From an uncultured Cohaesibacter sp. (GTDB taxonomy: Bacteria > Pseudomonadota > Alphaproteobacteria > Rhizobiales > Cohaesibacteraceae), in assembly GCF_963662805.1 (NCBI RefSeq), contig NZ_OY759877.1, positions 1 to 64,000 of the forward strand: DNA of 64,000 bases. Direction: 5' to 3'. This document shows, piece by piece, positions 26,093 through 34,847 of this stretch. The notes beneath the pieces are model-generated. The model was not told where the DNA came from. It made no database searches and worked only from the letters and a program-made list of their open reading frames with translations. Position numbers and translations under genes: made by a program. Numbering within the stretch: the first letter of the stretch is position 1; each line of letters opens with the position of its first letter.

Positions 26093-27268
26093 TTATGCTT
26101 TTTTCGGGTCGTTTGTCAGCTCGTTGAGCAGACGGTTGATTTCGTCTTCGTAGGACTCGGGTGCCGGGGCCTCGGGGGCTTCCGGTTTTTGGTCGGCCTC
26201 AATGGGTGCCTCATCCGGCTTCACTTCCACTGAAGGCGCTTCGTTCTGCTCTTCCATTGAACGGGTGGTTGGTCCGGTGCTTGTCCCTGTCGGGTGCAGG
26301 GCTGGCTGGACGGGCGCGGCCTGTGTCGGAATGGATTGCCCATCGTCGCCCGGTTTGGGTGGTTGCGGGCCTTCGGATGGCTTTGAACGGGACGATGGTG
26401 CATCAGACGATTTGGCTGGGCTGGCTACGTTCCTGTCTTCGACCGGCCCCTTGGCGCGCTCGTCTCCTTCAGGGGTGGCAGCATGTTGTTTGGGTGCATT
26501 GTCGGGCATGGGCCGGTTGAGTGGAGGCTGTTGACGCTCAGGGCGCGGCCCAAACTCCGGCTTGGGGTCGATCCGGGCTGATGGATCGATGGGCGAATGG
26601 CCGGGCTGCGAGCGGAGCGGGTGAGGGTTCATTGGATCCTGATAGGTGGTGCCCATGCGCGGATCCGGCCTGTCTTGGGCAGACGGAGCAGGCGGGCGCC
26701 TGTCGCCGAAGCTCGGGGCCGGTTTTGCTGCAGGGGCTGGCCGTGGAGCCGGCTGAGCAGTCAGGTCGCTGACAGCTGCCTTGAGCGCCATGTCATCGGA
26801 TGGGGTTTGGGGCGCGTCGACGATCGGAGCGCCGGCTGGTGGCATCGGCTTCAGGTCGGCTCCCATGGCGGACGTCGCTGCTGCCGGGGCGACCATGCCG
26901 GGTGCGACGGCCTGCTCGGCCGGACCGGGACGGGCGGGAGCGGGGCGCATCATGGGGCCAGACTGTGGGCCGGGCTGCTGCAGGGCATGAGGCAGGGGCG
27001 GAATATGATGCTCGACCAGTAGGTCGTTCTCGCCACCGATCAGCACGAGATGCTCCACATTGTCGCGGCGGATCAGAACAAGCCTGCGCTTGTGATCAAT
27101 CTGGATCGCTTCTTTCACCGAGAGGCGAGGATCTGCGCCTTCTCGCCCGACGCGGCTCGATAGCGTGTTCACCTTTTTCAATATCCAGGCAAGTAGCAGA
27201 ATCAGGATAAGAACAATGCCAAGGGCCACCAGAAACTGCAGGAGCAGGCCACCTTCTTCACTAAACAT
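26093..27268 (-). CDS. fliO: FliO-like protein with a long proline-rich C-terminal extension
   Basis: FliO helps FliP assemble in the inner membrane. Residues about 8-32 are one membrane helix (LLLQFLVALGIVLILILLLA). The cytoplasmic FliO core follows with DPRLSVKEAIQIDHKRRLVL and IRRDNVEHLVLIGGENDLLV. From about residue 95 to 391 the sequence is Pro/Ala/Gln/Asp-rich and probably disordered, ending YEDEINRLLNELTNDPKKA. E. coli FliO is only about 120 residues, so the tail is a large addition. It is the first gene before fliP. The assignment rests on the N-terminal third and on linkage. Confidence 0.82.
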   Translation of the reverse strand: MFSEEGGLLLQFLVALGIVLILILLLAWILKKVNTLSSRVGREGADPRLSVKEAIQIDHKRRLVLIRRDNVEHLVLIGGENDLLVEHHIPPLPHALQQPGPQSGPMMRPAPARPGPAEQAVAPGMVAPAAATSAMGADLKPMPPAGAPIVDAPQTPSDDMALKAAVSDLTAQPAPRPAPAAKPAPSFGDRRPPAPSAQDRPDPRMGTTYQDPMNPHPLRSQPGHSPIDPSARIDPKPEFGPRPERQQPPLNRPMPDNAPKQHAATPEGDERAKGPVEDRNVASPAKSSDAPSSRSKPSEGPQPPKPGDDGQSIPTQAAPVQPALHPTGTSTGPTTRSMEEQNEAPSVEVKPDEAPIEADQKPEAPEAPAPESYEDEINRLLNELTNDPKKA

Positions 27269-27581
27269 GGGACTTCCAATCTACTAGTTACCTGCCCTAA
27301 CGGCATTATATTTCAGAGCCTTAAGGACATGCCGCGTACGCGCGAATCTCTTGTCGCGAGGTCATTTTAACCTTTTTGAAACTCTTTGCGCATGTCTTGC
27401 ATGCATTTTGCAAAATTTGCCCAGTACAAAATTTTGGAAACTGGCCAATTTCCGCCGATTTCGGAAAAGACTGCGGGGCGTTAATAACTCGTTAACTATA
27501 TGGTAGGCAAAATTTGCCTGAAGGATTGTGATGGCGCCAGTCTCTTTGGTGCCATTTAACACGAATTGATGAGGCAATCAC
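27269..27581. promoter_or_regulatory. divergent fliO/flgB promoter region with CtrA-type box
   Basis: A perfect TTAA-N7-TTAAC site is at 27481-27496, 85 bases before the flgB start. The rest of this 313-base gap is AT-rich with no gene. The site fits CtrA control of the flgB-flhB operon; binding is inferred from the match. Confidence 0.65.
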
Positions 27582-27989
27582 TTGGCTCTGAGCGATCTGA
27601 AACTCTTTTCTATGCTGCGTTCGAAGATGCATTGGCATCAGGCGCGCCAGAAAGTGCTCGCGGAGAATATCGCGAACGCAGACTCGCCTGGCTACAAGGT
27701 CAAGGACCTGCAGGATTTCAACTTCGAGCGCTCCCTCAAGTCGCTTCGTCCCGAAGGCTTGCAGACGCGGCTAACGAACTCGAAGCACATCACCGGGCAG
27801 TCGATCTTTCCCGATGGTGAGCTGGTGGGCAAGAAGGTCGATGGCTTCGAGATCACCCCGAGCGGCAACGCCGTGGTGCTCGAAGAGCAGATGATGGAAG
27901 TGACTGCCAACCAAATGGACTATCAGGCTGTGACAACTCTCTACAGCAAGGGTCTGAACATGATCCGGATGGCGTCCCAGCGGCGCTGA
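27582..27989 (+). CDS. flgB: flagellar basal-body rod protein FlgB
   Basis: FlgB is a proximal rod subunit. The 135-residue protein starts ALSDLKLFSMLRSKMHWHQA and then has QKVLAENIANADSPGYKVKD, the rod signature. The C-terminal helix is MMEVTANQMDYQAVTTLYSK followed by GLNMIRMASQRR. The reading frame begins at a TTG preceded by GAGG nine bases upstream; the next ATG would cut into the conserved N-terminus. It opens the plus-strand operon flgB-flgC-fliE-fliQ-fliR-flhB. Confidence 0.93.
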   Translation: MALSDLKLFSMLRSKMHWHQARQKVLAENIANADSPGYKVKDLQDFNFERSLKSLRPEGLQTRLTNSKHITGQSIFPDGELVGKKVDGFEITPSGNAVVLEEQMMEVTANQMDYQAVTTLYSKGLNMIRMASQRR

Positions 27990-28041
27990 CGATCTCATCG
28001 CTTCGGCTTTTGCCGTTGGGTGACAAAGGAAAGGATCTGAG

Positions 28042-28452
28042 ATGGATTTTATACGGTCGATCATGATCGCAGCCTCCGGCCTTCGGGCGCAGAGTGGGCG
28101 TATGCGAGTGATCTCGGAAAACATTGCCAACGCGGACTCGACATCCCGGCAGCCGGGCGGTGATCCCTACAAGCGTCAGATCCCGACCTTCCGGACGACT
28201 TTCGACAGGGAGCTGGGTGCCAAGACGATCGAGCTCGGCCGCATCCTGAATGATCAGGCGAGCTTCCGGACCCGCTATGAGCCCGGTCATCCGGCCGCTG
28301 ATGCGGATGGTTATGTGAAGCTGCCCAATGTGAACACGCTGGTTGAAGTGACGGATCTACAGCAGGCACAGCGCAGCTATCAGGCGAACCTCAACGTGGT
28401 CTCGGCGACGCGCGCAATGATCACCAAGACGATCGATATTTTAAAGGCTTAG
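28042..28452 (+). CDS. flgC: flagellar basal-body rod protein FlgC
   Basis: FlgC is another proximal rod subunit. The 136 residues begin MDFIRSIMIAASGLRAQSGR and contain RVISENIANADSTS, then YVKLPNVNTLVEVTDLQQAQ and RSYQANLNVVSATRAMITKT, the diagnostic C-terminal helix. AAAGGAAAGGA lies before the ATG. It is 52 bases after flgB and 71 before fliE. Confidence 0.97.
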   Translation: MDFIRSIMIAASGLRAQSGRMRVISENIANADSTSRQPGGDPYKRQIPTFRTTFDRELGAKTIELGRILNDQASFRTRYEPGHPAADADGYVKLPNVNTLVEVTDLQQAQRSYQANLNVVSATRAMITKTIDILKA

Positions 28453-28523
28453 AGCCGTCTTGGCCGACAAGGCCATAGGGATCAGAAATCAAACGGCCCG
28501 GCAAGGGCAAGGCAAGAGACACC

Positions 28524-28844
28524 ATGCTGAACACATCTTTGACTGCAGCCAATGCATATAATCTAGCCCAACGGCTGACGAATCAGACAAAATCGGACCA
28601 GACGCTGCAACAGGCGGCCGAGAGCAAGCCGGACTTCGGTGCCATGATCAAGGACGGCGTGACCGGCGTTCTCGACAAAGGTCAGGTCGCGGAGAAAACC
28701 GCGACCGAAATGGTTCATGGCAAGGCCGATGTGGTCGATGTTGTGACCGCTGTCGCAGAAACCGAAGTGGCGTTGGAAACGATGGTGTCCGTACGGGACC
28801 GCGTGATTTCTGCCTATGAGCAGATCATGCAGATGCCGATCTGA
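28524..28844 (+). CDS. fliE: flagellar hook-basal body protein FliE
   Basis: FliE joins the MS ring to the rod. The 106-residue protein has the conserved C-terminal region TEMVHGKADVVDVVTAVAET and EVALETMVSVRDRVISAYEQ, then IMQMPI. The N-terminus is variable, as usual for FliE. It lies in the standard flgB-flgC-fliE order; fliQ follows after 111 bases that hold no other gene. Confidence 0.94.
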   Translation: MLNTSLTAANAYNLAQRLTNQTKSDQTLQQAAESKPDFGAMIKDGVTGVLDKGQVAEKTATEMVHGKADVVDVVTAVAETEVALETMVSVRDRVISAYEQIMQMPI

Positions 28845-28955
28845 TCATGGTTTTGATGGGCTCCTCTGGTTTAACCCGGAGCCCTCAATCGACCTTTGAC
28901 CGGTTGGAGCTGTGCAGAGCTCATCATCAAGAGGCGGGTGTGAAGGAGGTCTGCG

Positions 28956-29219
28956 ATGACAGGGCCGGAAGTACTGGATATCGGACGGGAAGGGATATGG
29001 GTGCTGATCAAGATTTCCGCACCCATTATGATTGTTGGCCTCGTCGTTGGTGTGGTGATCGCGCTGTTTCAGGCGCTGACCCAGATTCAGGAAATGACGT
29101 TGGTGTTTGTTCCCAAGATTATCGCCATCTTCCTGATGATCATGCTGACGATGCCGTTTCTTGGCGCGACGCTTGGGGGCTACACCCGGTTCTTGATGGA
29201 GCGCGCCATATCAGGCTAG
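28956..29219 (+). CDS. fliQ: flagellar export gate protein FliQ
   Basis: FliQ is a small two-helix subunit of the export gate. The 87 residues contain APIMIVGLVVGVVIALFQAL and TQIQEMTLVFVPKIIAIFLM, the invariant core of FliQ. AAGGAGG lies eight bases before the ATG. It precedes fliR by 37 bases. Confidence 0.97.
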   Translation: MTGPEVLDIGREGIWVLIKISAPIMIVGLVVGVVIALFQALTQIQEMTLVFVPKIIAIFLMIMLTMPFLGATLGGYTRFLMERAISG

Positions 29220-29256
29220 GGCCGCATCTCCGGCCCGGTCAGGTGCGAAACGCGCT

Positions 29257-30018
29257 ATGCTGTTCAACGTCCTTCCCCAAACCGCTTATGTCTTCATCCT
29301 GATTTTCTCCCGGATTGGCACGCTGTTCATGCTGATGCCAGCCTTCTCTGAACAGGCGGTCTCGGTGCGGATACGGTTGATCCTTGCGGTGATGACGAGT
29401 CTGGTGCTCTATCCGATGGTGTCGGGCAATTATGGTGTGGTTCCGGCGACCTTCGCAGGCATTCTTGCGGCCATGGGCAAGGAGATGCTGATTGCCCTCC
29501 TGATCGGATTGTCGGTCAAACTGATCATGGCGGCCCTGCAGATCGCCTCGACGACCATTGCCTTCCAGCTCGGACTGAGCTTTGCGATGGGGCCCGATCC
29601 GAGCACGGGGCAGCAGACGGTGCAGCTCAATACCTTTCTTAGCACGATGGCGATTACGCTGATCTTCGTGACCAACCTGCATTATCTGATGATCGCGGCA
29701 ATGTATGACAGCTATGAATTGTTTCCGGTCAACCAGATGCTCCCTCTTGAGGACATGGCAACTTATGCGACGGACATTCTGGCGGATTCCTTCGTGGTCG
29801 GTCTCAAGCTGGCTGCGCCCTTCATTGCCTACGGGCTGATTTTCTATTTCGGGCTCGGCATTCTGTCGCGCCTGATGCCACAGTTGCAGGTGTTCTTCAT
29901 CGCGATGCCTGCAAACATCCTTATCGGTATCATCCTGTTCATGTTTCTGCTCACCACGTTGATGAGCTGGTACATGGGACATATCGAGGCGGTGCTGGGC
30001 AAATTCATAGCGCGCTAG
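29257..30018 (+). CDS. fliR: flagellar export gate protein FliR
   Basis: FliR completes the FliPQR gate. The 253-residue protein has several membrane helices: AYVFILIFSRIGTLFMLMPA, IRLILAVMTSLVLYPMVSG, MLIALLIGLSVKLIMAALQI, TFLSTMAITLIFVTNLHYLM and ANILIGIILFMFLLTTLMSW. Length and helix pattern match the family. flhB begins 53 bases downstream. Confidence 0.96.
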   Translation: MLFNVLPQTAYVFILIFSRIGTLFMLMPAFSEQAVSVRIRLILAVMTSLVLYPMVSGNYGVVPATFAGILAAMGKEMLIALLIGLSVKLIMAALQIASTTIAFQLGLSFAMGPDPSTGQQTVQLNTFLSTMAITLIFVTNLHYLMIAAMYDSYELFPVNQMLPLEDMATYATDILADSFVVGLKLAAPFIAYGLIFYFGLGILSRLMPQLQVFFIAMPANILIGIILFMFLLTTLMSWYMGHIEAVLGKFIAR

Positions 30019-30071
30019 GCGCGACGTTTTCCGCTGTGGCGGCAGCGGAAGGCGAGGTTTAGGAGGCTTGC

Positions 30072-31154
30072 ATGGCCGAAGAAAATGATGATGCAGAAAA
30101 GTCGGAAGAGCCCACGCAAAAACGACTTCAGGATGCACAGAAGAAAGGCGACGTTGCCAAGAGTCAGGAGGTTTCCGCCTGGTTCTCGATGATGGGGACG
30201 GGCCTCGTCGTTGCCGTGCTTGGCAGTTATGTGGCGCGCGGTACGGCTGAGAATCTCAAGGGGTTTCTTGAACATTCGTACCAGTTGAGGATCGATGGTG
30301 GCCTTCTCTCCCAGATCTGGGGCAAGGTGGGATATGCCATGCTGGGTGTGCTCATCGTTCCCATGCTGGCCCTTCTGGCGATGGCCGTGTTTGGCAACAT
30401 CGTGCAGCACAAGTTCGTTTTCTCGACAGAGCCGCTCAAGCCGAAATTGTCGAAGGTGTCACCGGCTGCCGGTTTCAAACGCCTGTTCTCTAAGGAGAGC
30501 CTTGTCAACTTCGTCAAGGGATTGATTAAGCTGTCGATCATTGCCTTTCTGATGACGGTGATCATCTATCCGCAGAGGGACAAGCTCGATGTGGTTATGG
30601 GGCTGGAGCCGATCGAGATCCTGCCCTTCATCAGAGACCTAGCCTTGCAATTGATCATTGGCGTGATCGTCGTAATGACGGTGGTCGCCGGCATGGACTA
30701 TCTCTATCAGCGCAATCGCTGGTACGAGAAACAGAAGATGTCTCTGCGCGAGATCAAGGAAGAATTCAAGCAGGCCGAGGGTGATCCGCACGTCAAGGCG
30801 AAATTGCGTCAAGTGCGCATGGAGCGCAGCCGCAGACGCATGATGGCTGCTGTGCCAGAAGCCTCGGTGGTTCTGACGAACCCGACGCATTATTCGGTGG
30901 CGCTGAAATACGAGAACGGCATGCCCGCTCCGATCTGCGTGGCCAAGGGTGTGGATGAGACGGCAATGCGCATCCGGGAAATCGCCAAGGAACACAATAT
31001 TCCAATTGTCGAGAACCCGCCTTTGACCCGTGCGCTTTATGCAACAGTGGATCTCGATGACGAGGTGCCGGAAGAGCATTATAAAGCTGTGGCTGAAGTG
31101 ATTGGCTATATTATGAAACTGAAGAATCGGACAAGTTGGGCTAGTCGCAACTAA
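30072..31154 (+). CDS. flhB: flagellar export switch protein FlhB
   Basis: FlhB controls substrate switching from hook to filament by self-cleavage. The N-terminus is NDDAEKSEEPTQKRLQDAQK, typical of the family. Four membrane helices follow, then a cytoplasmic domain with the autocleavage motif NPTH in VVLTNPTHYSVALKYENGMP, and VKGVDETAMRIREIAKEHNI-like sequence with IPIVENPPLTRALYATVDLD. Length 360 is normal. TAGGAGG stands seven bases before the ATG. The cckA gene follows directly. Confidence 0.97.
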   Translation: MAEENDDAEKSEEPTQKRLQDAQKKGDVAKSQEVSAWFSMMGTGLVVAVLGSYVARGTAENLKGFLEHSYQLRIDGGLLSQIWGKVGYAMLGVLIVPMLALLAMAVFGNIVQHKFVFSTEPLKPKLSKVSPAAGFKRLFSKESLVNFVKGLIKLSIIAFLMTVIIYPQRDKLDVVMGLEPIEILPFIRDLALQLIIGVIVVMTVVAGMDYLYQRNRWYEKQKMSLREIKEEFKQAEGDPHVKAKLRQVRMERSRRRMMAAVPEASVVLTNPTHYSVALKYENGMPAPICVAKGVDETAMRIREIAKEHNIPIVENPPLTRALYATVDLDDEVPEEHYKAVAEVIGYIMKLKNRTSWASRN

Positions 31155-31224
31155 TCATGTGCGATGGACTTCTCATGTGGCGGTGCGGGACGGCGCGTTG
31201 CCACTCTGGGGCAGGGGAAACGAG

Positions 31225-33852
31225 ATGGGCAGACAATTGAGCCACGAGAGTACGGCATCGGCCATGATTGATCATGTTGATCGTTCTGGTAGTGTCAAGT
31301 GGCTGCTATTACTGGCTATTTTTCTGGTGGCTATCGCGGCTGGGCTGGTCTTCTTCAAAGGTCAGATTGGCGGGCAGTTGCAGCTGGTGTTTCTCAGCGT
31401 TCTTGCTGGGATCGGCATTCTGTCATTGCTCGGGCTCGCGGTCGGTCTGGTCAAGCTGGGCAACGCGGTTGCTCCGCCGCATCTGACGCGGCAATTTGTG
31501 GACAGCATGAGCGATGGTGTGCTCGTCTGTGATTCCCGCGACCGGATTGTCTATGCCAATGCCGAGTATGGTCGCCTGACCGGGGCGAACAGCGTCGAGG
31601 ACATCCGCTCGATCGAACGCAGCTTTGGCGGTGAGCCTGATGCGGCCGAGGCGATCTACCGCCTGTCGGAGGCCATTCGCAGTGGTCGGCCTGCGCTCGA
31701 AGAGTTCCGGCTGTTCAAGGGACCGGCTGGCGTGGATCCCGACGGAGATGCCGGACAGGCCCGCTGGTTCCGCATCAAGGTGCGAGCGCTCAATGACACC
31801 CAGAGTGGGGGCGGCAAAGATGCCTTTTCGGTCTGGCAGGTCAGCGACATCACCCGAGATCGCGAGCGGCAGGAAAATATCTTTCAGGAACTTCAGCTCG
31901 CCATCAATTATCTCGACCATGCTCCGGCTGGCTTCTTCTCTGCCGAGCCGGATGGCAAGGTCATCTACATGAATGCGACGTTGGCGGACTGGCTCGGCTA
32001 TGATCTGGCGCAGTTCGAGCCGCGTCATCTCAATCTCAACGAATTGGTGTCCGGCGATGGAAATGCCCTGCTCGACGGGGTGAACAACACGCCGGGCGTG
32101 CGTCGGACCGACATGATCGATCTCGATCTGGTCAAACGCAATGGTCAGGGTCTGCCGGTGCGTCTGTTGCATCGGGTGCCCATTGCCGCGGACGGCACGC
32201 CGGGAGCCTCGCGCACCATCGTCATCAATCGCAGTCCCGGCGAGGATATTTCCGAGGAGCTGCGCTCGGCTGAGGTCCGCTTCGCGCGCTTCTTCAACAA
32301 CACGCCGATTGCCATTGCCGCCATGACCGGCGAGGGACGGGTGATGCGCACGAACGCGCCCTTTGCTCGCCTGTTCTCTGCTGTCATTCCGGAAAACCGG
32401 CCCTTGGAAGGCGAAGCGCCGACCCCGACGATCCATAATCTGGTCGCCGAGAAGAATCGGGACGAATTGTCCGCCGCCATCGACGAAGCGCTCAACGGCA
32501 AGAGCAACATCCTGCCCGTCGAGTGTGAGCTGGCCGAGGACAATACACGGACGATCCGCTTCTTCCTGTCCGGTGTCGAGGATAGCGATGCCGACGAGGA
32601 GCAGGTGATTGTCTATGCGCTCGAGACGACCGAGCAGCGGGCTCTCGAGGTGCAGTTCACCCAGAGCCAGAAGATGCAGGCCGTTGGCCAGCTGGCTGGC
32701 GGTGTCGCCCATGACTTCAACAACGTGCTGACAGCGATCATCGGCTTCTCCGATCTCCTGCTGGCCAGCCACAGGCCCGGTGATCCTGCTTTCCAGGACA
32801 TTATGAACATCAAGCAGAATGCCAACCGCGCCGCCTCTCTGGTGCGTCAGTTGCTGGCCTTCTCGCGGCGGCAGACGCTGCGGCCCCAGATCCTGTCACT
32901 GGGCGACGTGCTGGCGGATCTGTCGATCCTGCTTGATCGTCTCTTGGGCGAAAAGGTGGATCTGGAACTGGTCTATGGCCGCGATCTGTGGCCGGTCAAG
33001 GCCGATCTCAACCAGCTTGAGCAGGTTATCGTCAATCTGGCTGTCAACGCGCGCGACGCCATGCCGGAAGGCGGGCAATTGACTATCCAGACGCGCAATC
33101 TGCTTCAGGAAGAAACTATGCAGATGCCCTACAAGCAGCTTGAGCCGGGCGAATATGTGTTGCTTGAGGTGCTGGACAGTGGCACAGGCATCCCGCCCGA
33201 CATCCGTGACAAGATCTTTGAGCCCTTCTTCTCGACCAAGGATGTGGGCAAAGGCACGGGGCTTGGCCTCTCCACGGTCTATGGCATCATCAAGCAGACC
33301 GGTGGTTTCATCTTCCTTGAAAGCGAAATGGGGCAGGGCACGACCTTCCGGATCTTCCTGCCACGCCATGTGGCGGAAGCAGTTCCTCTCGTTGAAGGCA
33401 AGGTGGTCGGCGATCATCATGGTGCCGATCTTGACGACAGCGACGAGGAAGCCGTCACCACGACCACGATTGTTGATCTGACCGGTAGTGCGACGATCCT
33501 TCTGGTCGAGGATGAGGAAGCCGTGCGGGCCTTTGCCGCGCGTGCCCTTGCGTCCCGCGGCTACACCGTGCATGAGGCAGGCTCAGGTGCCGAAGCGCTT
33601 GAGGTGATCCGCGAGATTGACGAACCGATCGATCTGGTGGTGTCCGACGTGGTGATGCCGGAAATGGATGGTCCGACCATGCTTGGTGAGCTGCGCAAGA
33701 TTCGGCCGGAACTCAAGGTCATCTTCATGTCCGGCTATGCCGAGGAAGCCTTTGCCAAGAACCTGCCCGAGAATGAGGAATTCGGCTTCCTGCCCAAACC
33801 CTTCTCGCTGAAGCAGCTGGCAACCAAGATCAAGGAAGTGCTGGGCGAATAG
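31225..33852 (+). CDS. cckA: cell-cycle hybrid histidine kinase CckA
   Basis: CckA feeds phosphate through ChpT to CtrA and CpdR. The N-terminus has two membrane helices (KWLLLLAIFLVAIAAGLVFF and LQLVFLSVLAGIGILSLLGL). PAS-like regions span about residues 85-450. The kinase core has VGQLAGGVAHDFNNVLTAII with phospho-acceptor His496, the N box NLAVNARDAMPEGG, and the G boxes DSGTGIP and GKGTGLGLSTVYGI. A C-terminal receiver domain has ILLVEDEEAVRAF and the Asp in VVSDVVMPEMDG. The start at 31225 is chosen for GGGGAAACGAG just before it; a GTG 66 bases upstream is an alternative. It lies 70 bases after flhB and may be co-transcribed with it. Confidence 0.93.
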   Translation: MGRQLSHESTASAMIDHVDRSGSVKWLLLLAIFLVAIAAGLVFFKGQIGGQLQLVFLSVLAGIGILSLLGLAVGLVKLGNAVAPPHLTRQFVDSMSDGVLVCDSRDRIVYANAEYGRLTGANSVEDIRSIERSFGGEPDAAEAIYRLSEAIRSGRPALEEFRLFKGPAGVDPDGDAGQARWFRIKVRALNDTQSGGGKDAFSVWQVSDITRDRERQENIFQELQLAINYLDHAPAGFFSAEPDGKVIYMNATLADWLGYDLAQFEPRHLNLNELVSGDGNALLDGVNNTPGVRRTDMIDLDLVKRNGQGLPVRLLHRVPIAADGTPGASRTIVINRSPGEDISEELRSAEVRFARFFNNTPIAIAAMTGEGRVMRTNAPFARLFSAVIPENRPLEGEAPTPTIHNLVAEKNRDELSAAIDEALNGKSNILPVECELAEDNTRTIRFFLSGVEDSDADEEQVIVYALETTEQRALEVQFTQSQKMQAVGQLAGGVAHDFNNVLTAIIGFSDLLLASHRPGDPAFQDIMNIKQNANRAASLVRQLLAFSRRQTLRPQILSLGDVLADLSILLDRLLGEKVDLELVYGRDLWPVKADLNQLEQVIVNLAVNARDAMPEGGQLTIQTRNLLQEETMQMPYKQLEPGEYVLLEVLDSGTGIPPDIRDKIFEPFFSTKDVGKGTGLGLSTVYGIIKQTGGFIFLESEMGQGTTFRIFLPRHVAEAVPLVEGKVVGDHHGADLDDSDEEAVTTTTIVDLTGSATILLVEDEEAVRAFAARALASRGYTVHEAGSGAEALEVIREIDEPIDLVVSDVVMPEMDGPTMLGELRKIRPELKVIFMSGYAEEAFAKNLPENEEFGFLPKPFSLKQLATKIKEVLGE

Positions 33853-33870
33853 CACCAGCCATTGGACATG

Positions 33871-33907
33871 AAAAAGGCAGCGATCCCAATGGGCCGCTGC
33901 CTTTTTT
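33871..33907. terminator. bidirectional terminator between cckA and psuG
   Basis: AAAAAGGCAGCG and CGCTGCCTTTTTT pair around a 12-base loop. T runs on both strands fit the convergent genes cckA and psuG. Confidence 0.88.
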
Positions 33908-33929
33908 GTTGTCAGTCTTTTGGCGTCGC

Positions 33930-34847
33930 TCAGAAGGCCGAGGCGATCTTTGCGGCGAGGCGGGCGTTGTTCTTGACCAGCGCGATGTTGGTCACGAGGC
34001 TGTCGCCGTTGGTCTGCTGCTTGATCCGGTCGAGCACGAAGGGGGTCACGTCCTTGCCGCTGACGTTTCTGCGGTTCGCTTCGGAAATGGCCTCGATGAT
34101 GTCGGTTTCCATTTCGGCGCGCGGGATTTCATCGGCTTCCGGCACCGGATTGGCGACGATCATGCCGCCTTCCAGCTCAAGGGTCTTACGCATCTTGTAA
34201 AGAGCGGCGATCTCATCGGGATCATCCATGCGCAAGGGGCAGGCATGGCCGCTCTCGCGACTCCAGAAGGCCGGGAATTCGTCAGTCTTGAAGCCCACCA
34301 CCGGCACGCCGAGGGTTTCGAGCACTTCCAGCGTCTTGGCGATGTCAAGAAGGGCCTTTACACCCGCTGAGACCACGATTACCGGCGTTTTGGAGAGTTC
34401 CTGCAGGTCGGCTGAAATGTCAAAGCTTTCCTCGGCGCCGCGATGCACGCCGCCGATGCCGCCGGTGGCAAAGGTTGCGATTCCGGCGCGAGCGGCACAG
34501 ATCATTGTTGCGGCAACGGTGGTTGAGCCGCTCTTGCCTGCAACAAGCGCATAGGCAAGATCCGCGCGGGACAATTTCATGATGTCATCGCGATGCGCGA
34601 GCATCTCGATCTCGGATCGAGACAGGCCGACGTGGATCGTGCCATCAATGATGGCGATGGTGGCCGGACAGGCGCCCTCGTCGCGGATGATCTGTTCCAC
34701 TTCCAGCGCGGTCGCCACGTTCTCGGGGAAGGGCATGCCGTGGGTGATGATGGTGGATTCGAGGGCGACGATCGGTTTGCCCTCTTTGCGGGCTGCGGCG
34801 ACTTCCGAGCCGAAGACAATGGGGAGGGGACTTAGGGTCTCGGTCAT
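33930..34847 (-). CDS. psuG: pseudouridine-5'-phosphate glycosidase PsuG
   Basis: PsuG cleaves pseudouridine 5'-phosphate to uracil and ribose 5-phosphate. The 305-residue protein shows IVALESTIITHGMPFPENVA near the N-terminus, AIIDGTIHVGLSRSEIEMLA, AGIATFATGGIGGVHRGAEE and VVSAGVKALLDIAKTLEVLE, followed by VGFKTDEFPAFWSRESG. These are the conserved blocks of the family, including the active-site Glu and Lys regions. Its start overlaps the stop of the PfkB kinase gene by four bases. Together they form a complete pseudouridine breakdown route. Confidence 0.95.
   Translation of the reverse strand: MTETLSPLPIVFGSEVAAARKEGKPIVALESTIITHGMPFPENVATALEVEQIIRDEGACPATIAIIDGTIHVGLSRSEIEMLAHRDDIMKLSRADLAYALVAGKSGSTTVAATMICAARAGIATFATGGIGGVHRGAEESFDISADLQELSKTPVIVVSAGVKALLDIAKTLEVLETLGVPVVGFKTDEFPAFWSRESGHACPLRMDDPDEIAALYKMRKTLELEGGMIVANPVPEADEIPRAEMETDIIEAISEANRRNVSGKDVTPFVLDRIKQQTNGDSLVTNIALVKNNARLAAKIASAF

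Noticed and set aside
31423..32772. 449-codon minus-strand open frame inside cckA
   Set aside because: Antisense shadow of the cckA PAS and kinase region, without recognisable protein features.
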